Source: Diphasiastrum complanatum (lineage: Eukaryota; Streptophyta; Lycopodiopsida; Lycopodiales; Lycopodiaceae). Taken from it: a DNA stretch of 64,000 bases. The DNA is taken from the NCBI GenBank assembly GCA_029204225.1, contig CM055112.1, positions 44,976,632 through 45,040,631 of the forward strand. Reading direction: 5' to 3'. The position numbers and the translations under genes were made by a program. The notes under the pieces are model-generated. The model had not been told where the DNA came from, did not search any database, and worked only from the letters and a program-made list of their open reading frames with translations. This document shows positions 50,879 through 64,000 of the stretch, in pieces; positions within the stretch are counted from its first letter, which is position 1, and each line of letters starts with the position of its first letter.

Positions 50879-51854
50879 TGTTGAACTTATAAATCTAGTC
50901 AAATGAATAGTACATGTCACATGAACAACAATTGTGTCCAAGTTTTTAAGGCCCAAATAACTAGGCAAATTTTTTTTAAGTCCCAAAATCGTGGTGAAGG
51001 CCTTCTTGCATGATGATGCCTATGTCTCCACTTGAGTTTGGTAGACCCCCATGCACATGTGCATGTGAGAGTACTAGTTAGATTTCCACCTATTAGCATT
51101 ATATGTGGCATGCATGTGACATGCAAGTGGCGTGCAAATGCATGCATAGGAATTAGACACTTGGCATTTGCATGCCAAACCATTGTACATTCACAAAGTC
51201 TATTTATTAGAGGCAATCACCATCCACAAGTATGGTGAGAGAGATTTGAAACTTCCTTCATCTTCATTATGCTTTGTGTTTTCTTGTTCTTCATTTTTCT
51301 TGTGTAGGAACTCGCTGCAGGGACATATCTGATTCTGGTGGATGTCCATCATTACTCATCCAATTCTTGTGGAATCAAGTGCAAATTGCTTGTAGGAGGA
51401 GAGCGCTACCAACCATACTACTTATATTATCATTGGTTGCATATTTGGAGAAAGAACAGCCCACTGATCAATGCTTATTGGACATTGCCTCAAATTGGTA
51501 GATCCTATTTTTTTTTCTCCTTGAATACTTTTCAGAAATTGATGAAATCGAAAGCATTTGTTTTCTATTAGAATAGTGCCATCAGTAATAGTGATTAGAT
51601 GCCAATTAGAGGATGATTAGGGTCTAGTTTTCCAGATCTGGTCTTGCTGATTGGAGTGGGATCCATTACTTGCTGTTTTTTTTTTAATTTCTACTTGCAT
51701 GACAATTGCATGTCAAGACATGACGATTGCATGTCAAGATTTCATATTGCATGTTTCATTCCTGGTTGTGTTAGGCTCAAGTAGTCCTTGAAATCAAGAT
51801 TACTAGGTTCTTGGGCTCATTGTCATAAGCTATTCTTAGTATCATCATTCTACA
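50879..51854 (+). repeat. LTR of copia L (right arm copy)
   Basis: TGTTGAACTTATAAATC to CATTCTACA, about 976 bp. It lacks roughly 60-100 bp present in the other copies around 51660, where AGTGGGATCCATTAC joins directly. Confidence 0.78.
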
Positions 51855-53038
51855 ATAGCTCCAATGCCTCCAAACCAGGAGCATCGACGCTCCTGGTATG
51901 GGGGCGTTGGAGCTTCAAAAAAATTTGCTTCCGGTTTTGTTTTTGTGAATGAACACTGAGCATGCCATTTGGAAACACTTTTGTTTGAACGTTTTTGAAT
52001 GTTTTTCATTCACAAATATAGATGTTGTTTAGACATTGTAGGATGCAAACACTTCTGTTTAAATGATTTCATTGTTTGTCATTCACAAAATGAAAAACGG
52101 AGCAAATTTTGTTGATGCTTCGACACCCCAAGACCAAGAGCGTCGGTGCTCCTGGTATGGGGGCGTTGGAGCTTCAAACAAGTTTGCTTCAATTTTCATT
52201 TTTTGTGAACATTCGAACATTGAGCAGGCCATTTGGAAACACTTCTGTTTGGACATTTTTGCACATTTTTCATTCACAAATACAGATGCTATTTAGACAT
52301 TGTAGGATGCAAACACTTTTGTTTGAACAATTTGATTGTTTTTCATTCACAAAAAGAAAAAAACAAAACAAGTTTTTTTGAAGCTCCAATGCCCCTAGAC
52401 TAGGAGCGTTGACGCTCTTGGCTTGGGGGCATCAGAGTTTCAATTTTTTTTTATCAAAATTAGTAGAACTTAGTAGTTAACCAATCAAACATTATGTAGA
52501 TCTTATCAAGAGTAAGATATATTATGTACAGTAGTGATATTACCTTCTATTGACAATGATATTGTGCCTTTTTTTCTTTTTCAAGTTATGAAATATCAAG
52601 GACACTTAAACAAGAAGTGGCTAGAGAAGACACAAATGCTTCATATCAATAAATCTAACCAACAAGTGATTCAAATCGGAATCATGTGACGAATGTCAAA
52701 TAATCTCAACAGAAGACAACGAGCAAAGAAACAACAACAACCAACAATGATGTACGAGGAAAGAAGAAAGTTGCTGAATCGCATGCTCAAGGGCCATCCG
52801 ACCATAGCCGCAAGTCATATTTTCTAATCCCTTTTGGGTGTTAAGTAGGATTTAGTCCTCTTGCTAATTAAGTAAGCCTTAGGAAGTTTATTTTGTTTAT
52901 TGGACATTGGCTATGTTATGTTTTATTCACAGTTGAAAGCTTGTAGGACTTAGAAGGTGGATGACCGGTCTACCACTATACTACGCATGAACCCCTCATT
53001 AGACCTAGCCACTATAGAAAGTAGAAATACTTCCAACA
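51855..53038 (+). repeat. LTR of gypsy element J/K with three hairpins (right arm)
   Basis: Counterpart of 28500-29752, with hairpins at 51858-51913, 52117-52172 and 52383-52436. It ends CTTCCAACA at 53038, one base before the primer site TGGCATCGTTGCCG (53040-53053), which has drifted from the tRNA-Asp complement. Confidence 0.67.
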
Positions 53039-53403
53039 TTGGCATCGTTGCCGCTTTCTAAGTTTTTTTTTCTACATAGCTTACTTGTTTTCTTTTTTCA
53101 CTAACGTGTTTGTGTGTATGCTTGCCTGCTATTTTTCTTCACACTACAGCACAAGACTTCTCTCCAGGTCCTACACGAGCTGCTGAGCAATCTATCAAGT
53201 CGGGGGAAGCAACAAAAGTGTCAACTTGGGCATTTTCTTTGAAAGAAGTGACCCAAGTGACATTTTTCTCGACCAAACAGATATATCGAAATTCGCCGGT
53301 TTGTCTGTAGCCATAACTGACATTGATCTTCCATTCTATCACCTCCACAAATTCTGACCCTCCCTCTCGAAAACGCACTGTTTGAAAATCCTTTGTTTTT
53401 CGA

Positions 53404-53880
53404 CGAAGGGTCCGATGAGGACTTTGATTATCACGACAAAAAATCCAAACTCCTCGAACGTCTTCACAACCAGAAGATTGAGAATATAGGCCAATCTTCA
53501 GAACTTCTACATCAAATGGAAACTTGGCAGCAAGCTCAACAAACTCATATGGACAAACTAACTACTGATTTCCAAAACGCTATGAAAAATATTGTTGATA
53601 AATCTTTTCCAACAAGAGAACATGTATGGTGTCCTATCTGTTCGTAAAATCACACTACTAATGAGTGTCCCCAACTGAAAACCCATCTCCCATTAGCACC
53701 CAGACCTATGTATTAGCATTACTGCCCCTTCACTCCACAACAACCCATGCCACCACTAGGAGTTTATCAACCACGACCAACTGCACCCAATCAGTTCCAA
53801 CCACGCTAGTACTTTGTCGTTAATCAACTGTTTCACAACCAACTGTGCATTTTTTTGATCCAAATTCCATAGATCCAGCA
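53404..53880 (+). pseudogene. Gypsy gag fragment K (right arm)
   Basis: It corresponds to the C-terminal half of gag J: EGSDEDFDYHDKKSKLLERL, MDKLTTDFQNAM, REHVWCPICS, then a stop inside the zinc knuckle. Compared with J, CAG codons have become TAA in the knuckle, TAG after PRPMY, and TAG at QPR. The TAG that ends gag J is TAC here. The gag N-terminus is deleted. Confidence 0.87.
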
Positions 53881-54035
53881 ACCGGTTGAGATTTCACTGA
53901 GGCCTTCGGTTGAGATTTGACACAGGGCTCCCTCCGGTTGAGATTTTAGTGAGGCCTCCAATTGAGATTTCACTGAGGCCTTCGGTTGAGATTTGACACA
54001 TGGCTCCTTCCGGTTGAGATTTCAGCTTGTCTTCA
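53880..54035. repeat. Short tandem repeat, about 6 units
   Basis: Units of roughly 25-30 bp built on CGGTTGAGATTTCACTGAGG and its variants. It starts at the point where homology with the left arm ends. Confidence 0.85.
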
Positions 54036-54353
54036 TATGGCTATTTTTTTTATGCATTCTACTTAGTTTTTCGGACTGCCTCCCTGCGTGGTGTGCTATA
54101 GTCCCCGTCTTGTAGGATGTACAGGTTGTCCTTTTGGACTTTTTTTCTGTATTGGCCTTGGGCTGCCAACTTTTGTACTTGTACATTTGTGAAAATCTAA
54201 TAGTATCTTTAAGTTAAAAAACAAAAAAAACACATGTAGTTAAGTTTTCTTATGATCGTCGATGAGAATTCATGGGAACTAGAAGGTAATCTAAAGAAGA
54301 GTTTCCCGTACTTTAAGTTCTGAGGATAAAACTGAAATAAGGGGGGAAGTATG
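54036..54353. other. Unassigned sequence ending in a polypurine tract
   Basis: No protein recognised. The purine tract AATAAGGGGGGAAGTA (about 54339-54353) directly precedes the LTR at 54354 and marks the 3' end of an otherwise lost element. Confidence 0.65.
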
Positions 54354-54857
54354 TTACGACCCTAATAGGGATTTGGACCACTAGGGGCTGTGTTGGACAT
54401 AGGGGCCAGGCCTAATCCGGATAATAGTCTAGTAGGACGATGGGGTCACACTCGCATGCGGTATAGACAGGTGTGTTGCATCCTAGTATGGGATAGGATG
54501 CTTATGTATGGGTCTTGACTACTTTGGGTTAGGGGTACCTACATGCAGTGGACATGCATGGGGGATTGGCATGATCAGTTAGAGCACTTCCATGTGGATT
54601 CGGTGCATGGGCAGGTTGGGTTGGCTATATCTCTATATATATCCTCACCAGTGTCTATGAGGATCTAGGAAGGGTCTGTGGCTGTTACGTTGTCAGATTG
54701 TGAAGTGCCCTTTCTGTGGGTTGCCTATCTCCTAGATTGCTTGGGACCTAGACCGGTATTGGGTCTAGGTTTGGATGGGACAGTTTCATCTACTGCAATC
54801 CTCCCTTGGTGTTCTAGGAAGCTCTATCTCGGTTGGGAGTCCTAGGGGACATTTTAT
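54354..54857 (+). repeat. 3' LTR (N family), plus strand
   Basis: About 504 bp from TGTTACGACCC to GGGGACATTTTAT. It is homologous to 38671-39116 (446 bp) in opposite orientation and carries an extra stretch with CTATATATATCC near 54630 that may be the TATA region lost from the other copy. Confidence 0.83.
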
Positions 54858-56026
<1,169 letters not shown>

Positions 56027-56734
56027 ACAGCCACTTACACCCCGAGTAATGCATACAAGAGCTTTTTCTACACAATACAATACAAGAACTACTTTATTAT
56101 ATATAGAAAGTGCATGTTTGCCTATGAGAGTGAAGTTTGAACCACAAAGTAACAAGATTAGGTGGGCCCAATATGATTGATTCTAGATAATAACAAGGGT
56201 TATAAGCAACTTTAGGTAATAGCAAAGTGATGAAGAGAATATCGTGAGGGGATGTGCATAATCCCCTTTAGATAATAACAAGGTTATCATAGCATATCAC
56301 AAGGTGCCCTAGATAAGTACGAATAAGAAACAAATTCTAACTCATCTTGATGTAAACAAGAGTTATTCTCTATGCAATACTGGCAAGTGTGCATGGTTCA
56401 TGATTATTTAAAATGTTGGTGGTAATCAAATCTTGTTATGACATATCTTCTACCATTCCAAAGTTGATTTTGTCCATTGTAGTGCTCGTAACAATCAAGA
56501 TTAGTAGCTTGTTGATCATTCATAGTGGATGGCCACGAATACCATTCTCAAGTGATGTAGTAACATAAAATTGATTGAACTTCTTTATAAAACTTCATGA
56601 TTTTACATCTTTGACAAAACTAAGAAGAAAAATGATACAACAAATATAACAAGGTGGAGTAGATTTTTAATGCATGAATACTTTTATTTGGAAAAAAGAC
56701 AATAAACATCAATTCCTTGAAAACACAAAGTGAG

Positions 56735-57330
56735 AATGAATTTTAAGTGTGAAACATTAAAATGACAAAGCACGTTTTCATGAGCTCTTAGGAGAAAAGG
56801 TAATAAGCATGTTGCTAAAGTTCTTAAATTACTTCAAACTAAAATAAAATATAAATTGAGTGTGCCAAAAAAATAGAACAACTCTCTACTAACAACACAT
56901 GCTCAATGGAACGTCATTCTCACACCACAAACATAGTTTATCCTAACTATGAAAAAACTATGTAAGCCAAGTACTTGCCACAATCATCAAAATAAAATAA
57001 AACTAGAAACTATGAAATGGGTAGCAATACTTAAAAATGCCACAACCCAATCACTTAGCAACTCAACTACTCTTCCAACAAACAAAAATGTCTTGTTGAT
57101 TTCCAACATTATTAATAAAAAAGCTATCTTCCTAAAAACAACACATAAAAGTCTAAACCCCTCCATGAAGTCTATATAAGCTAGAAAATTAAAGATTTAA
57201 AAAAAGCTAAAAGGATCAATATTAAACAACAAAGCCATGCACAATTATACAAACAATAGTTCAATACCTTTGTTGTTTAAAATGAAACTGAATTTGATAA
57301 ACACTAACAAAACTATACTAGTTGGACAAT
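56735..57330. repeat. Dispersed repeat R, reversed copy
   Basis: Reverse-complement match to 39290-39990 in several blocks, interrupted by small indels. The gag of copia M is not next to this copy. Confidence 0.7.
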
Positions 57331-59133
57331 GATTGGACTATGATTAGATGCATGCATTTTGTTTGAAAGTACAAACACAATAAGATAACAATAAGTCTTT
57401 TAGTTTTCAATTTTTGATAAAATTTCTAATGTAGTAAGAAGTCAGTGTATAAGATTTCAATCAATCATAGACTTTTGCAATTTTGTCCAAAACTGTGCAA
57501 AATAGTGATAATTCATCTCATAGACCAATAATGCACAAATCCCTTACAAAATGTTTGAAAAAATAGCAAAAGTTCTTTCAATTTGGAATATCATATAGGA
57601 TTGTGTAATGTAGTAATCAAATATTGTACAAGATGCCAACTAGGTATTGTCTCTTGCAATATTGCAGTGATGTGGTAACGAGTAATTGCACAAGATGTCA
57701 AATTTTAGTTGCTGACAATTGCAATCTTACATAATGATTGTGAGATAACGATCATTTATCATAATCATACATCAACATTGTTGTGAAACTATGGTACAAT
57801 TTTCTTTTAATGTAGCACATATGTGAATATCAACCAATAATCATTTTACTCAATACGAAGATGTGTAGCATTATTAGCCTTAGTGGATCAAATGACCTTA
57901 GTGGACCATAAGGCTGATCAGCTAGAGGAGTTTTGAAAGAGTGTTGTTGCATGCTACTACCATACCCAAATATGCATTGTGATGCTCCTAGATAAAGATC
58001 AATTCTTCATACTCCCTCTTGAGACAACATCCGAGCATAAAAACCAAAAAATATCTAACAATAAGAGAGAAAATGTAACATGTCCCTAACAATAAAAAAT
58101 ATCTTGCTTTTTATAACACTACCATATTAGCTTCTTTTCCTAAATTAAAACTAATACTACCTAGTTGGGTTATGATTGATTTTATGAAGTTGATATGTAC
58201 AACTAGTGAAGTAATTCTATTCTACTTAAGTATAAGGAAGTTCTAAAATAGTTGGGCTATGCCACTCTTAGTTTGTGTGCAAAATGAAGTGGACAAATTT
58301 TCCAATGCTACATTAGACATTTTTGACAAGTCTATGTAATGAATGTGAGATTAAGCTAAACAAACCCAAATGCAATTGCCTTCTTATCATTCATTTAACA
58401 TTTATAATGTAGTGGATTGGATGGTGGCGATTCAATTCACTTATCATGCTCCAAAACCCTTTTTTAGTAAGTAAAAGAAATATATTTTCTTGCTAATTAT
58501 GAAAGCTTTCACCTTCAAATTTGTCAATGGTGAACTTGTCCACATTGATTCTAGCCTTAAGTGAAGGTTACAATTTGTTCACTTTAGTAGAACTAGTTAA
58601 CCAAACACCAATTTTTTGTTAGGTCATCGAGAGAAAAACAAAGACATGCTAATAGATTTGCCAATAACTTTCAACAAGAAGCATGACAATATTAGATGAA
58701 TGTACCAAGAAATCAAACAACATTTACCTAGGAATTTTGTCTTAACAAAAGATTGAATGAGCTTTCTTCCAACACAAAATGTGCCCATTCTACAACATAA
58801 AATTTTAAGTTTACTAGAGTAGGAAGTGTGCCCTTTTGCAAAATTGAAAACTTAAAATTTAATAGGCTGAAAATGATTGATTTGTAGCATAATTTACATT
58901 TGAAAAAGGCAATAATTAATTAGTTGTTTGCGTGATCTTTTGACAACTACTTTCTCTCTCTCTTAGTTCTAGATGGTGGGCAAATATTTCTCGAGTCCCT
59001 TAATCACTATTTAAGCAAAATTCTCTTGTACTTTTAATTTAATGTGAAATAGAGTGTGTTGGGAGCAATTTTTTCTTATCTTGTCTTGAAAGTGCTTGTG
59101 TGATTTAATAGATCTCTGTTACTTTTGTTAACT
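57331..59133. other. AT-rich unassigned sequence
   Basis: No coding or RNA feature supported. The last 150 bases may be the end of an LTR, since a primer-site-like motif follows. Confidence 0.4.
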
Positions 59134-59144
59134 TGGTATCAAAG
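59134..59144 (+). other. Possible primer binding site
   Basis: TGGTATCAAAG follows a T-rich stretch ending TGTTAACT, which resembles an LTR end, although the expected CA is not there. It is followed after 130 bp by a short ATG frame (MVRQIEQLKIR) that could be a gag start. The frames to 59840 are not recognised. Confidence 0.4.
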
Positions 59145-62100
59145 TGGGGTGATTACAAAATTGGGCAAGGACAAGAGTCAGATTTGTGCAAAATTTGAGC
59201 CGAATTCATGTTGATTTGAGCAGGTGGTGGATTTGGCTAAGAAACGACAAAAGTCATAATTTGGAAGCTATGGTGCGTCAAATCGAACAGTTGAAGATTC
59301 GATAGATTGCTCGAAGGCAAGACAAAGCCTTTCACTATATTTGTGAGTGAGAATTCTTCTCATAATATGAGTTTGAAGAGACCAAGAATATGAGTTTTCG
59401 GAGGAACAAATTCATACGAGTGTTAGTGGTCAGTATGCACCTAATACTACACCAATTAATGAGCCATTTGTTATTGCTTCTAATTGACTATGGGACGACC
59501 TCAGGAAAGGAGGAAATTATTATCAAAACCTTGGGGTTCACTGGGATATTGGCTATGAAAGCTAATTCCTTCTCAGCTAGGGTCTAGGGATACAAAAGTT
59601 GAGAGTTCTCTCAATTGGAGATAGTCTTTGATGTTGTAAGCATGAAGTTGGGTGCTCTGGTACAAGAAAAAAGTTCTCCAGTGGTCGTGGAAAGTTGTGA
59701 GGCACTAATAGTGCTAGATAAGTCTTTTGGAGAGCAGCCAAAATTTTCACAAGCCATAGCCATTTTTTTTCACCAAAGAGAAGTGAAAGGAGGAGGACGA
59801 TCACGCACGACCAAAGAGAGTACTAGTTCTGTGGCCTAGGTCTGCGGCCCAAAGTGGGTAGTGTATTGGAGAGTAGAATTTGGCGCCCAAATTTGAGGTT
59901 TACCATAGTATGAAAATTCTTTTGGATCCACGGTCTCAATTGATTAAGCAATGACCACAAGATTTTGATCAGCGACCTATGATTTGACTAAAGTGGCCCA
60001 AACAGTTGAAGGGCAATTGGGACTTCAACTTCATTAAGAATCTTCAAAAAGAAAAGGACCCAGGGTCTTGAATTTTATGAAAGTTGAAGTTCCTTCAAAT
60101 CAAAAAGAATATTTATTTTTTGAAAAAGCCCTTACTTTCACCTCCTTTAGCCTTTCTTTGTCCAAACGAAAGGCTATTGCTATATACCATAATGGTATGC
60201 CCTTCAGTGCCAGCCTTGCAAGGGAAAGGATGCAGGTTTGACGTTATCAACATGTTTTAGTGCTACACATCACCATCCTAGGTGGTCATGTGTCATCGGC
60301 AGGACCATGCTTGATGGGACCCACTATGCTATGCCCAGTCTACCCAGGAGTTGGTGGATGCAGTAGCCAGGATGTATATCTAGGCTAGGAGATGTATGCT
60401 AGGGAGAGTCAAGGGCGATGGTTGGTGTTATGGGATGCTGGTTATCGCCGGAGGCTTGACTGGGCATGAGAATGTCGGTAACTCCAGTGCGTGGGAGTGG
60501 GTCGGCGGTGACCCTATGGATGCGCGGATACGGTGCATCGTCACTGGTTTGGGGTGTGTGTCAATCTTCAAGGCAATCAGCCTTATTAGAGCATGGTGGG
60601 CCAATGGAAAGGTAGCAAATGCCAATTTTCTTGCAATGGATAGTTGGTTGAGTTGGTGGAATGTACGCTATGCACACTGGCGACATCTTCTAATTGGGGT
60701 AAGATCTCTGGTTTACGATATTTTATTGTGGTCAAATATCTTGGTCTTCTATAAGTTGATGTAATGTCTACCATTTTCTTTAACATTGATTCAAGCCAAC
60801 GACCTTACAAACATCTTCAATACACCTCTAATCAATTTTTTTTAAGCATCTTACCATAATCAACAAACATTCTCTAACATAATCTCTCTCTAGAATATGA
60901 CATTTTCAAGATTTATACCTAACCACATCACTTGATTACCAGCATTAAAAGTTGACACGTGTTAAAAAATAAATGGAACACCTATGGATTCATGCGAACA
61001 TATTTTGTTTGCCAAAAACATGCAATTACAATCAAACATCATACTTCACCACCAATTTCACGCCATTTAAACTTATTATTTCTTTGGGACAATCGTATAC
61101 TACAACCACAATGAACAACTACATGACTATAACATACACAATACATGTGTTGCTAAAATAATCAAAGCTTCTTTCCATATAGACAAACCATATTGCATGA
61201 TCATATTTGCACTATATCAAAAAACAAACTCAAACATAATGGGTTTCTTAAATATTGTTAAAGATATTTACAAAATACACCAACAAATATGTCAACAACC
61301 ATTTTAGGAGGCTTGAACATTTGCTAGGTTGCCCACAACAAACATGAGAACCATCTTACAACATTCATGAACAAACATAGTTTTAAAGATTACTACTACA
61401 TCAGCAATAGTATTATAGACCATATATAGACATATTCACACAACTCAAAATGCCTACATGGAGTCACATAACATTTATGGAGTGACGACTCACCAATTTA
61501 TTCCTTATAGACCAGATAACATATCATGCATACAAATCTTACATACAACATAGATTCTAGCACACAAAGTGACATCCACAGAACTTAAATATTGTTCCAA
61601 CCATTGTCAGCGAGTATCAACTTTTTGTGAGACTCGTCAAGCCAAGGTATAGGAAAACTTTGAAACTTTATAATCATTAGTTATGGGTTTTGCTAACATA
61701 AAAGCTGCAAGGTTTCAATTATACATTTAGATATCCAATTTGGGATAATGACGAGTATTAATCGAGCATTGACTAGATTTTACATAGAGTATTGGTCGTG
61801 TAGTGTGAATTTTCTATTTTTGCTCGATTTATATGCTATACTACGAGGGTTACACCACAAATCTTAATGAGCGCATGTGGCTTTTATGCTCAGTTTCCAA
61901 ACTCCTCAATAACTATAGTGTGCATGTGCCATAAACTAATCACACCATGATAGAGGAGAAAAAGTGAGATGATTATGTTTTTCATAAAGGGATCATGTTT
62001 TAAAATGATTATTCCGTTTCATAATGATTACCATTATTAAAAAAGAACCAATGTGCTCATCACGCAATGGAAGTAGCTGGGCATATGAGAGTATGCCCGG

Positions 62101-62466
62101 TAAGGAGTCATAAACGAGGCCTGCAAAGCTCAGGGTCCGAAGCTACGGAGCTTATGACTCCTTACCTAAACGACATTTTGCTTGATAAGAAATCAAAGGG
62201 AGGAACCGAGAGGCAGAGGCTCATAGATGCCTCACCTATGACTCCTTCAAATAATGCTCTACCGAGCAAACTTCTTGTTTTAGTTTAAATCTTCGGGATC
62301 TTCGGGACCTTTGGGCCTTAAAGGCACTCACTGCCTGGGCATTTGACCCCAAAGGGATTTAGGGCCTTTAGCTCCAGCACTCTTGAGACTAGAGAATACC
62401 TTCTTTTTTTGAGGGGGGGGGGAGAAGGGTATTATAGGAGCAGGAGGAGCAGCAGCAGCTTTGGCG
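59145..62466. other. Mostly unassigned sequence up to the mtACP gene
   Basis: A 122-codon plus frame (60396-60764) has no motif I know. The rest is AT-rich until about 62050. The last 400 bp should hold the promoter and 5' UTR of the mtACP gene; I see a G run at 62406-62415 and a TATTATAGG at about 62429-62437 but cannot fix a start site. Confidence 0.4.
62100..62165. repeat. Perfect 14-bp inverted repeat upstream of mtACP
   Basis: GTAAGGAGTCATAA at 62100-62113 pairs with 62152-62165 across a 38-base loop. A smaller hairpin, GGGCATA/TATGCCC, lies just before it (62079-62098). It could be a remnant of a small inverted-repeat transposon or part of the promoter region. Confidence 0.85.
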
Positions 62467-62709
62467 ATGGCGGAAAGATCAATTCTATCAATCGTTCGCT
62501 TTCGCCTGCTGCAGCGTTTCCGTGTAGCAGCTGTCGCAGCCCCTCACTTTTGTTCTCCTGATGCGGTGAATCGCTTGTGTGCTTTCAGAAGGGGAGCCTG
62601 CAGAGGCTTGGAGACCAAGGCGGATCAGGGAACGTACTTAGACAAGAGTGCGGTGGCAGAGCGAGTGCTTGCAATTGTGCAGAATTCCCAGAAGGTTGAA
62701 CCCTCAAAG
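62467..62709 (+). CDS. mtACP: Mitochondrial acyl carrier protein, exon 1
   Basis: ATG at 62467 opens 81 codons up to AAG followed by GTTTGT, a good splice donor at 62710. The first 45 or so residues are rich in Arg, Ala and Ser without acidic residues (SILSIVRFRLLQRFRVAAV), typical of a mitochondrial transit peptide. The mature part starts TYLDKSAVAERVLAIVQNSQ and KVEPSK, which matches the first helix of plant mitochondrial ACP. The protein carries acyl chains on a phosphopantetheine arm for mitochondrial fatty acid and lipoate synthesis and is also an accessory part of complex I. The D-S-L serine that binds the arm must lie in the next exon, beyond the window. Reading through the donor gives only 14 unrelated residues and a stop. 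Confidence 0.86.
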
Positions 62710-64000
62710 GTTTGTCATGCTTGCCTGAGCCACTCGGCCTTGTATCTTGTGTAAGTTTCATCGATTAATCGGCAATGAATACTAAACTTAAATGTATGCT
62801 GTAGGCAGTTAAAGTTTACATTTATGGTAAGCTGCTAGGGTGGCTTATGTTCAACTTTTCCAAACGCAAAATCCTTGGCGGCTGAATGTTCATTTTTGCA
62901 TCTCAGAGTTTAGTATTCTTTCAGAAAATATTTGGAACTTCTTCACTCACCAAAACATTTAAGAACACTAGGGTTCTTAGAACCCTAAAAAAAGTCAAAA
63001 CCTAGAGTAATCATCATTGCAGTCTGTAATAAGGTTGGTACCTTTCTACAACTAGTAGTATTCGATCAAAGTATGAAAATTTCAGCACACCAAAACGTTT
63101 GATGTGGAATATGCACTAAGTAATGTTCTACCGTCTAGAGTTTAACGAAACTTAGAATTGCTCTATGAATCGATTACAAAATATGTAGTTGTCGTTGTCT
63201 GTCCAGCTGTCTGTGTAGCTCATCTGAAGAAGAAGGGGAAGTGATGATGTTCGCTCATCCAGTGCTGACAACTTAGTTAAAGCTTCATCTCTGCTTTAAA
63301 AAATTTGGTGCTAGATGATAGGTAATGCCATTATTCACTTAGTAGAAAGGCTTCGTGGGGAAAACAGAATAATCAATTCCCTATTTTATCAAGAACTCCA
63401 CTGAACTGCTATATCGGGCCTTCTTTCAACCGGATATTCAGTTTCACAAAGCATTTCTGAATCGTAGGTCAGAACTTCAACCTAAAGGGTGAAGACCTTT
63501 ATCGACCAGAGTTGGAGGGCTGGCAAATTCGTGAAGAAAATCTCAACATCTTAGCCTTGCTTATCTTATACTTCAGGTTTGTATGTTGTTGATGATTAAG
63601 GTTATTATATTATCTCAATTTGTCGAGAAAGTCACTATAGAGGCTGAAGAACTTGTATTGAATGGTTTGCTCTATATGTTGGACATCATCATGATCAAAA
63701 AGTTTGTTTGAGCAACATTTTCTTCTATAATTAAAGGTCATGGCAGAGTACCTGTTAAGATGCCTAGAGGATAGATCCAATACTTGGAGAATGTTCCGTA
63801 CATGCCTGCCACACCAAAACTCTTATTTTAAGTTGGTATCATAACTAGTCAAAAGATCAGGTTGAGTTTGCCAAATCTAAGTTGGCAGATAAATGTTTGT
63901 GACAACTGAATTACGGAACTTATATAGGCTATATGCAAACATACCAAAAGAACGTGCACCCTCATTCAGTAGTGAAATCTCAAGAAAAGTAGTGGCATGA
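62710..64000 (+). other. Intron 1 of mtACP (continues past the window)
   Basis: At least 1.29 kb after the GT donor with no segment resembling the DLGLDS-type second exon of ACP. A long first intron is normal in plants with large genomes. Low complexity and repeats are limited here. Confidence 0.6.

Larger units (their letters stand above)
49699..53882. repeat. Right arm of the large inverted duplication
   Basis: Plus-strand counterpart of 25990-32058. It lacks the leader tandem repeat and the first half of gag (a deletion joining TTTGTTTTTC to GACGAAGGGTCC near 53402). It starts within a C-family LTR and ends at a GATCCAGCAAC phrase shared with the other arm. Confidence 0.82.

Noticed and set aside
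60396-60764. 122-codon ORF before the mtACP gene
   Set aside because: No recognisable motif, no splice or promoter context, and a Trp/Gly-rich composition typical of chance frames in GC-richer DNA.

Overview
The window reads as nuclear DNA of a vascular plant with a large, repeat-rich, AT-rich genome. It carries two plant-type host genes cut by the window edges, a eukaryotic tRNA gene with a Pol III terminator, and about 60 kb of nested, decayed LTR retrotransposons, long GA/CT microsatellites and unassigned sequence. A fern or gymnosperm-like genome would fit, but the species cannot be fixed from sequence alone.

Host genes: the left edge holds the 3' end of a GT92 (GALS-type) glycosyltransferase (1-1058, +). 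The right edge holds exon 1 of a mitochondrial acyl carrier protein gene (62467-62709, +) and the start of its intron. A tRNA-Thr(UGU) gene lies alone at 15883-15954.

Left repeats (2.6-25 kb): Ty1/copia relics come first. Copia element B (6925-10714, +) sits inside copia element A (minus strand, split into 5721-6919 and 10720-11896) with a near-perfect 5-bp target duplication. A C-family LTR fragment follows, then a non-autonomous Ty3/gypsy chromovirus derivative D (12616-15710, -) whose only frame joins a gag-like start to a chromodomain. Three decayed genes of unknown function follow (16628-17732, 17920-19142, 20246-22400), with copia relic F.

Central and right repeats (25.9-54.9 kb): a large inverted duplication is the main architectural feature. 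The left arm (25990-32058) and right arm (49699-53882) carry the same chain of nested elements in opposite orientation: gypsy gag, tRNA-Asp-type primer site, LTR with three hairpins, copia L with an identical internal deletion, and a C-family LTR at the same base. Between the arms lie copia C (31731-35266), copia M, a third copy of L (42066-44014) and gypsy element E (44019-49697). E has an integrase followed by a 461-codon downstream frame of unknown function, broken only by three TAG stops. Part of that frame is recognisably shared with 17920-19142.

No intact mobile-element protein was found, so these elements look like fossils. Several stops are explained by CAG to TAG change, as expected where plant transposons are methylated at CHG sites. 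The most promising novelty is the gypsy-associated downstream ORF family, followed by the inverted duplication with its hairpin-bearing LTRs.
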